From: Paenibacillus sp. P25
Lineage (GTDB): Bacteria > Bacillota > Bacilli > Paenibacillales > NBRC-103111
NCBI GenBank assembly: GCA_024704175.1
Contig: CP085629.1
Span: 2,852,001 to 2,916,000 of the forward strand
DNA: 64,000 nt
Direction: 5' to 3'
The position numbers and the translations under genes were made by a program. Under the pieces are notes generated by a model, which saw nothing but the letters and a program-made list of their open reading frames with translations, was not told the DNA's origin and did no database searches. Within the stretch, counting starts at the first letter, position 1. Each line of letters begins with the position of its first letter. Positions 59,828 to 64,000 of this stretch are shown here, piece by piece.

Positions 59828-60744
59828 AAGTCCGGCGGTCAGATAGGATTTGCCTGATTCCGTATGCCAAATCCAGCTTTGGAATTGAAGCTGCTCCGGC
59901 TTAAGCCGGTCGAACAAATCCTTCAGCCCCAGCACCGCCGACTCGATCCCATGCTCCCCGAAGCTCCGGAACAGGAACGCCGTCCGTTCTTTATCGGAAG
60001 AAATCGAATAGAGTTCGTCCGCAATCCAGCGCTTGCTCTCGTCCAGCAGAATGACATCCGTCCAGGCCGCTACCCTGCCGCCCGGCTTGGTAAGCCCGAT
60101 AAGCGACTGGTTATAATCGGCAATCAATCGGCTCCGAAGATAGCCGAACGCTTCCACGATCTGCCGGATCTCCGGCTCGCTGTAACCCCCGGCATATCCC
60201 GAAAACCGCTCCAGCGCATCCACATAAAATAACTGGGTATGTACACCCGACGAAATGACGAGCGAGAACGCTCTTCTCAAATGCGGCGGCGCTTCGTGCC
60301 CCCGCACACGGAAAGCGGATTCCTTAAGGAACGCGGACAATTCCGAAGCGGAAGCGCGGCTGAGCAGCGGCTCCTCCAGTGTCTCGTAGTAATGTATTTG
60401 ATCCAAGGCTGTATAATCCACACGATTCATGGACTTGAGCCGGCCTCTCACGTAACCTCCTGCCGACTCCGCCCACTCTTCAATCGCATTATCTTCCGAA
60501 TCCAATACGGTTACCTGCTGGAACTGGGCCGCCAAGGCCGGCAAATCCACATCGCCATGATTCCCTGCCCCAAGGACAATGGCCTTCTCCAGGCCGCCGA
60601 GCCGCCGAACAGCCTGCTCCACCATGCGGCGAACGTGGTACCGATGGGTTGCCCATTCCTGCTCCCCCAGTCCATCTTCTCATCCGAAGCTCCGGAACCA
60701 AATCCACTTCCTGCACCCGGCGATATCCAACCAAAGTCCTTCAT
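59807..60744 (-). CDS. Methyltransferase-like hypothetical protein (frameshifted)
   Basis: About 312 residues. ATG 60744 (MKDFGWISPGAGSG) follows GAGGGG. A CCCCC run at 60664-60668 is one base short: MDWGSRNG should read MDWGEQEWATHRYHVRRMVE. A Rossmann-type motif AIVLGAGNHGDVDLPALAAQ with VTVLDSEDNAIEEW resembles SAM-binding methyltransferases. The downstream half (LRRAFSLVISSGVHTQLFYV, GGRVAAWTDVILLDES) is compatible, but no specific family is recognised. Confidence 0.65.
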
Positions 60745-60825
60745 AATATCCCCTCTTCCTCATGCTTTGCCTTCCCCAAAAATTATAGCATACTCCCCGA
60801 TTTAAAATAAATTTAATAAAAGTGC

Positions 60826-60854
60826 TTGACTTCCTCGCAAACCCTTGGTATTAT
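60826..60854 (+). promoter_or_regulatory. tRNA-Val promoter
   Basis: TTGACT at 60826-60831, 17-nt spacer, TATTAT at 60849-60854, 29 nt before the tRNA. Confidence 0.75.
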
Positions 60855-60883
60855 AAAAAACGTCCCCGCGAGATACACATCAT

Positions 60884-60956
60884 GACTTGTTAGCTCAGCT
60901 GGGAGAGCACCATCTTGACAGGGTGGGGGTCGCTGGTTCGAGCCCAGCACAGGTCA
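60884..60956 (+). tRNA. tRNA-Val (GAC anticodon)
   Basis: GACTTGT pairs with ACAGGTC as the acceptor stem, discriminator A. The D arm is GCTC-AGCTGGGA-GAGC, anticodon stem CCATC/GGTGG with loop TTGACAG (anticodon GAC), and the T arm CTGG-TTCGAGC-CCAG. CCA is not encoded. A single, isolated tRNA gene with its own promoter and terminator. Confidence 0.95.
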
Positions 60957-60963
60957 TACAGAA

Positions 60964-61001
60964 GAGAGTCCGAGAATCCTAGATTCTACGGGCTTTTTTT
61001 C
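60964..61001 (+). terminator. tRNA-Val terminator
   Basis: AGTCCGAGAATC pairs with GATTCTACGGGCT around CTA, followed by TTTTTTT. Confidence 0.85.
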
Positions 61002-61152
61002 ATTTTTATTGCTTGTTCTTATGCGTGGAAATATCTGCTAGTAATGACGAAGCCCCTGTTTTTCTTTGGCCTCCTCTGTTGAGCAAGAAATTGATATTAT
61101 GAGGCGGCGCCTCTTCTACTGACTTTTACTACCTGATTACGAAACAGGTTGC

Positions 61153-61190
61153 AAAAAAATAACGTCTTCGTCTCCGAAAACGTTAGGCAT
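61153..61190 (-). terminator. Terminator of the DUF2653 gene
   Basis: AACGTTTTCG pairs with CGAAGACGTT around GAGA on the minus strand, then ATTTTTTT. The stretch 61002-61152 shows nothing else. Confidence 0.8.
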
Positions 61191-61202
61191 CAAAAGTCCA
61201 CT

Positions 61203-61523
61203 CTATCTTTCTACTGTAATTTCTCCATTAAAGTGTTTTGTAATTTCATCCCATGATAGATTGATAAGCAGTCTTGCTGCGTTAAATGAATAATAGGCCG
61301 ATAGATAAAGAGCTACAGCATCAATCAATTCCTGCTGGTTTAAGAAGTATTCCTGATAATGCAGTCTACCGCGAGCGGAGAAACCTTTGTGCTCATCAAA
61401 AAATAATTTGATATCATTGACGTGGTGCGGTTCGTCGCCTTCCACTTGACCTCTGTTTACTCTGGCTGCAATGGCTACGCAGACCGAATCAATCAGATCT
61501 TGTTCGTCGAATTGAATTTTCAT
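61203..61523 (-). CDS. DUF2653 family protein (YxcD-like)
   Basis: 106 residues. MKIQFDEQDLIDSVCVAIAA is the family opening, then VNDIKLFFDEHKGFSARGRL, YFLNQQELIDAVALYLSAYY. Function unknown. Its ATG overlaps the stop of the Ser-rich membrane protein gene (ATGA), so the two are coupled. Confidence 0.85.
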   Translation of the reverse strand: MKIQFDEQDLIDSVCVAIAARVNRGQVEGDEPHHVNDIKLFFDEHKGFSARGRLHYQEYFLNQQELIDAVALYLSAYYSFNAARLLINLSWDEITKHFNGEITVER

Positions 61524-62319
61524 GCTCTTCGTCCTCTCAGAGATTTTAATACGAGTACAATAAACCAAATAACTAAAACGGCAATGGCTAAGTCCAGGAT
61601 GAGTGCCATGAATGAGAACGATTGATGAACGTAACCTCCGTTGGCGGCAGGATAATATCCTCCTGTCGGGTGAAGCATCGATCCCAAGAATGTCCCGGCG
61701 GCAAAAGCTCCTACCATGGGCCAAATGCTGCTGCTGGGTTTTTGGCCTGCAGGCAATGTATTATAATACGACCCTCCGCCATAATACGGTTTACCCGTGT
61801 TAGGATTGATCGTTGAGCCGTTATTTATCGCCGTCCTATCGTTACTAGTCCCGGAGACATTAGATGAGGCCCTTTGGTTCCCCGTACTGTAAGTTGAGCC
61901 ATCTTTCGTAACCGTGCTTTGCTGTTCGAATTCGGTGTACTTGGCACATTCGTTTTATTGGATGCACCGCCGCTAAATCCGGAGCTTGATGTTGAACTGC
62001 TTTGTGAACTTGGGCTGGTGTTAGAATTTGATGAATTCGTTGTACCACTCGGTGTCTGCTTACCGCTTGATCCGCCGCTGAAACCGCTCGAAGATGGGGA
62101 TGCAGGGGAATTCGAACTTGATCCACTAGAGCTTTGACTTGTTGATGGGCTGGTTGAAAATGAGCCTGATCGTGCTGAAGTAGACGGTGCGCTCACCGAA
62201 GATTTGGATGAAGTGGACGTACTCGTGCTGCTTCTGCCGGATGTGGTTGCCGCCAAAGCAGTAAGTTGGCTCATGGAAAGCATGAAGACCAAGGATACAG
62301 CCAATACTTTCTTTTTCAT
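61520..62319 (-). CDS. Ser/Thr-rich exported membrane-anchored protein (frameshifted)
   Basis: About 267 residues. Signal peptide VLAVSLVFMLSMSQLTALAA, then about 110 residues almost entirely Ser, Thr, Gly, Pro and Asn with a repeated SSGFSGG motif. After a shift near 61925 the chain reads STVTKDGSTYSTGNQRASSN, INPNTGKPYYGGGSYYNTLP, a short hydrophobic stretch (WPMVGAFAAGTFLGSML) and a C-terminal membrane helix (FMALILDLAIAVLVIWFIVL) with a basic tail. It is probably a cell-surface stalk anchored in the membrane. Translationally coupled to the DUF2653 gene. Confidence 0.75.
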
Positions 62320-62477
62320 GAAGATCACACTCTATTCTTAAATTAATAACTACATATTACATGATACGACAAAATACCGCTTTATTCCACTTCTCCAAAT
62401 CCTTGAGAAAGCATATGCATAATCAGGAAATCGCTGGGCAACCTAATCTCATCCTAAAATATGGAGGGATAAATGAA

Positions 62478-62705
62478 ATGGCAAGAGGTCAAAGCAGATC
62501 CAGCAATCAACTCGTTGTGCAGCAAGCGGCAGGAGCCCTGGAGCAGTTGAAGTTTGAAGTGGCCCAGGAGTTGGGCATTCAAGTGCCTCAGGACGGCTAC
62601 TGGGGCTATATGGCGACAAGGGATACCGGCGCCGTGGGTGGGCATATGGTTCGCAGAATGGTTCAGATCGCCGAGCAGCGGCTCAGCGGTGGAATCCGCT
62701 TCTAG
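62478..62705 (+). CDS. Alpha/beta-type small acid-soluble spore protein
   Basis: 75 residues. QLVVQQAAGALEQLKFEVAQ, ELGIQVP contains the germination protease site region (FEVAQELGI), and GAVGGHMVRRMVQIAEQRL is the DNA-binding signature. Such proteins coat and protect spore DNA and are made under sigma-G. It shows that the host forms endospores. ATG 62478 follows GGAGGG; ATG 62473 is out of frame. Confidence 0.95.
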   Translation: MARGQSRSSNQLVVQQAAGALEQLKFEVAQELGIQVPQDGYWGYMATRDTGAVGGHMVRRMVQIAEQRLSGGIRF

Positions 62706-62714
62706 GAGGCTATA

Positions 62715-62804
62715 GTGGAGACGTTAAACAAAATCGAAAATCCGGATACACCGGAGATCGAACAAGAAACACCTCATCCCGACACAACGGACGTTCAAGT
62801 TTGA
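62715..62804 (+). CDS. 29-residue acidic peptide downstream of the SASP gene
   Basis: GTG 62715 has AGGAGG 6 nt upstream. It encodes METLNKIENPDTPEIEQETP followed by HPDTTDVQV. It starts 9 nt after the SASP stop and is followed by a terminator, so it is co-transcribed. No family recognised. Confidence 0.5.
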   Translation: METLNKIENPDTPEIEQETPHPDTTDVQV

Positions 62805-62813
62805 TCACAGCTC

Positions 62814-62848
62814 CACCCCATCGGTTATTGCCGGTGGGTTTTTTATTT
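62814..62848 (+). terminator. SASP operon terminator
   Basis: CCCATCGG pairs with CCGGTGGG around TTATTG, followed by TTTTTT. Confidence 0.85.
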
Positions 62849-62865
62849 GCAATTTTCACTTACTT

Positions 62866-62887
62866 TTGATTAGTTAATCAAATTAAC
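62866..62887. promoter_or_regulatory. Overlapping palindromes upstream of the MFS gene
   Basis: TTGATTA-GT-TAATCAA (62866-62881) and GTTAAT-CAA-ATTAAC (62873-62887), both perfect. Typical of a MarR- or TetR-type operator; 99 nt before the MFS start. Confidence 0.5.
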
Positions 62888-62985
62888 CTGACAATATCCA
62901 TATACTTTGCCTTCTTACGTTTTTGCGGTTACCTATTTATAATTCAATCAACAGCTTTCCATAAACCTTGAAAGGATTGAATCTT

Positions 62986-64000
62986 ATGAATCGACTGACG
63001 GTTTACGTTCTTGCTTTGGGGGTGTTCCTGACAGCCACATCGGAGCTCGTAATTTCCGGCATTCTTCCCGTCATTGCCCATGATTTGAACATTTCCATCG
63101 CCATTGCCGGACAATTGATCACCGCTTACTCTCTTGCTTTCGCCATTGGGACGCCTATTATGGTCTCACTCACTTCACGCATGGGGCGCAGGAAGGTATT
63201 GACGGGCTCTTTGGCAGTCTTTATTCTGGGCCGCCTGGTTGCTTTCCTCAGCTCGAATATTTCCATCTTAATGTTTTCCCGGGTCATCTTAGGGGTCAGC
63301 GCCGGGGTCTATCTTGTCGTAGCGTTCGGAGCGGCCTCGAAGCTGGTGCCTGCCGAGAAGCTCGGCAGAGCGGTAGGCACCATCGTCCTCGGTTTCAGCA
63401 CCGCTATGATCCTGGGCGTTCCCATTGGCATCGTGCTGTCTGGCTGGCTGGGCTGGCAGTCCATATTCTTAAGTCTGGGTCTCCTCAGCCTGCCGGTTAC
63501 GGCCGTGATCTTCCGCCTTCTGCCGGAAATGGAAGGCGACGCTCCGGTTCCATTCCGACAGCAGTTCAAAGTTCTGGGAAGCATGGTTATTGTCAGCGGT
63601 TTGCTGCTCACCTTTTTCAGAGAATCCGGCAATTCGGTTCTGTTTACTTATTTGACTGCGTTTATTAAAGACGTCTTCCATCTGGAGGCTTCCGATATCA
63701 GCATCATCATGCTTCTATTCGGTATTCTAGGCGCCTTCGGATCGCGACTGGGCGGTTATGGCGTCGATCGATGGGGGCTTCCCGGGTCATTACCGGCGGG
63801 ATTGCCGTTCACGCGGTGGTTCTTGCCCTTCTGCCGCTATTTTCCGGTTCGATGGCGGTGGGATTAGGACTTATCGCGCTCATGGTGTTTTCCATGTTTA
63901 TGACCGGCCCGGCCATTCAGACTTACTTTATTCAGCAAGCGCCCGAATCCTCCAATCTGGTACTCAGCTTGAATACATCGATCGTTCATTTGGGTTTGGT
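62986..64000 (+). CDS. MFS transporter, AraJ-like (frameshifted; cut by window end)
   Basis: At least 338 residues. ATG 62986 (MNRLTVYVLALGVFLTATSE) follows AAAGGA. The sequence ELVISGILPVIAHDLNISIA and motif A SRMGRRKVLTGSLAVFILGR are DHA1/AraJ style, with SRVILGVSAGVYLVVAFGAA in helix 4. A GGGGG run at 63773-63777 is one base short; restored, DRWGASRVITGGIAVHAVVL continues in frame to the end. Probable efflux of drugs or sugars; substrate unknown. Confidence 0.88.

Overview
The window looks like the chromosome of an endospore-forming, GC-rich Firmicute close to Paenibacillus (inference). The signs are Bacillus-type gene content (ccpA, acuA/acuC, DUF1054, DUF1811, DUF1292, DUF1885 and DUF2653 proteins), an alpha/beta-type small acid-soluble spore protein, a tyrosyl T-box, canonical cre sites, strong AGGAGG ribosome-binding sites and frequent GTG/TTG starts. 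I see no prophage, insertion sequence, integrase or CRISPR array. Most genes are metabolic or housekeeping.

Layout. 1-5 kb: HPr-like protein, M29 aminopeptidase, TVP38/DedA membrane protein, rpsD with a leader hairpin, tyrS with its T-box. 5-8.2 kb: class A penicillin-binding protein with C-terminal FN3-like domains. 8.3-12 kb: acetate module acsA / acuA-acuC with a cre-like site between. 12-14 kb: DMT exporter and divergent LysR regulator sharing an operator-like repeat. 14-19 kb: glyS, mtnN, ccpA, a YgiT-type zinc-finger protein, VanZ, PfpI-like protein. 19-22.6 kb: a PTS polypeptide joining EIIC-EIIB-EIIA to enzyme I. 22.7-28.4 kb: triple-repeat protein, thiE, CoA-binding protein, C39-like peptidase, aroA, rhodanese, aroK, a small conserved protein. 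28.4-34.8 kb: gluconate-type cluster (gnd, SDR, gluconokinase, LarA-like protein, LacI regulator). 35-40 kb: stalk-domain protein and an SsuABC-type ABC transporter. 40-49.6 kb: small proteins, GNAT, MFS exporter, arginine/lysine decarboxylase, HAD phosphatase, an unknown gene under a LexA-like box, MBL hydrolase. 49.6-54.4 kb: arginine/proline catabolism (P5C dehydrogenase diverging from proline dehydrogenase, arginase, ornithine aminotransferase). 54.6-64 kb: GGDEF-like/histidine kinase hybrid, divergent PAP2 protein, CcpA-controlled metallopeptidase, PilZ protein, tRNA-Val, SASP and an MFS exporter cut by the window end.

Carbon control is a recurring theme. CcpA, a PTS that carries its own enzyme I, an HPr-like protein that keeps the regulatory Ser but not the N-terminal His, and cre sites (one identical to Bacillus amyO at 58291-58304) all lie in 64 kb. 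A second theme is arginine, ornithine and proline use. A third is envelope and secreted proteins with copper-amine-oxidase-N type stalk domains.

Data quality. About 28 genes, including essential ones (tyrS, aroA), are split by single-base frameshifts, and in all of them the correct protein continues in another frame. In at least a dozen cases exactly one G/C is missing from a run of 4-7. I treat these as consensus errors of a draft assembly, not pseudogenes, and give full-length extents across the shifts.
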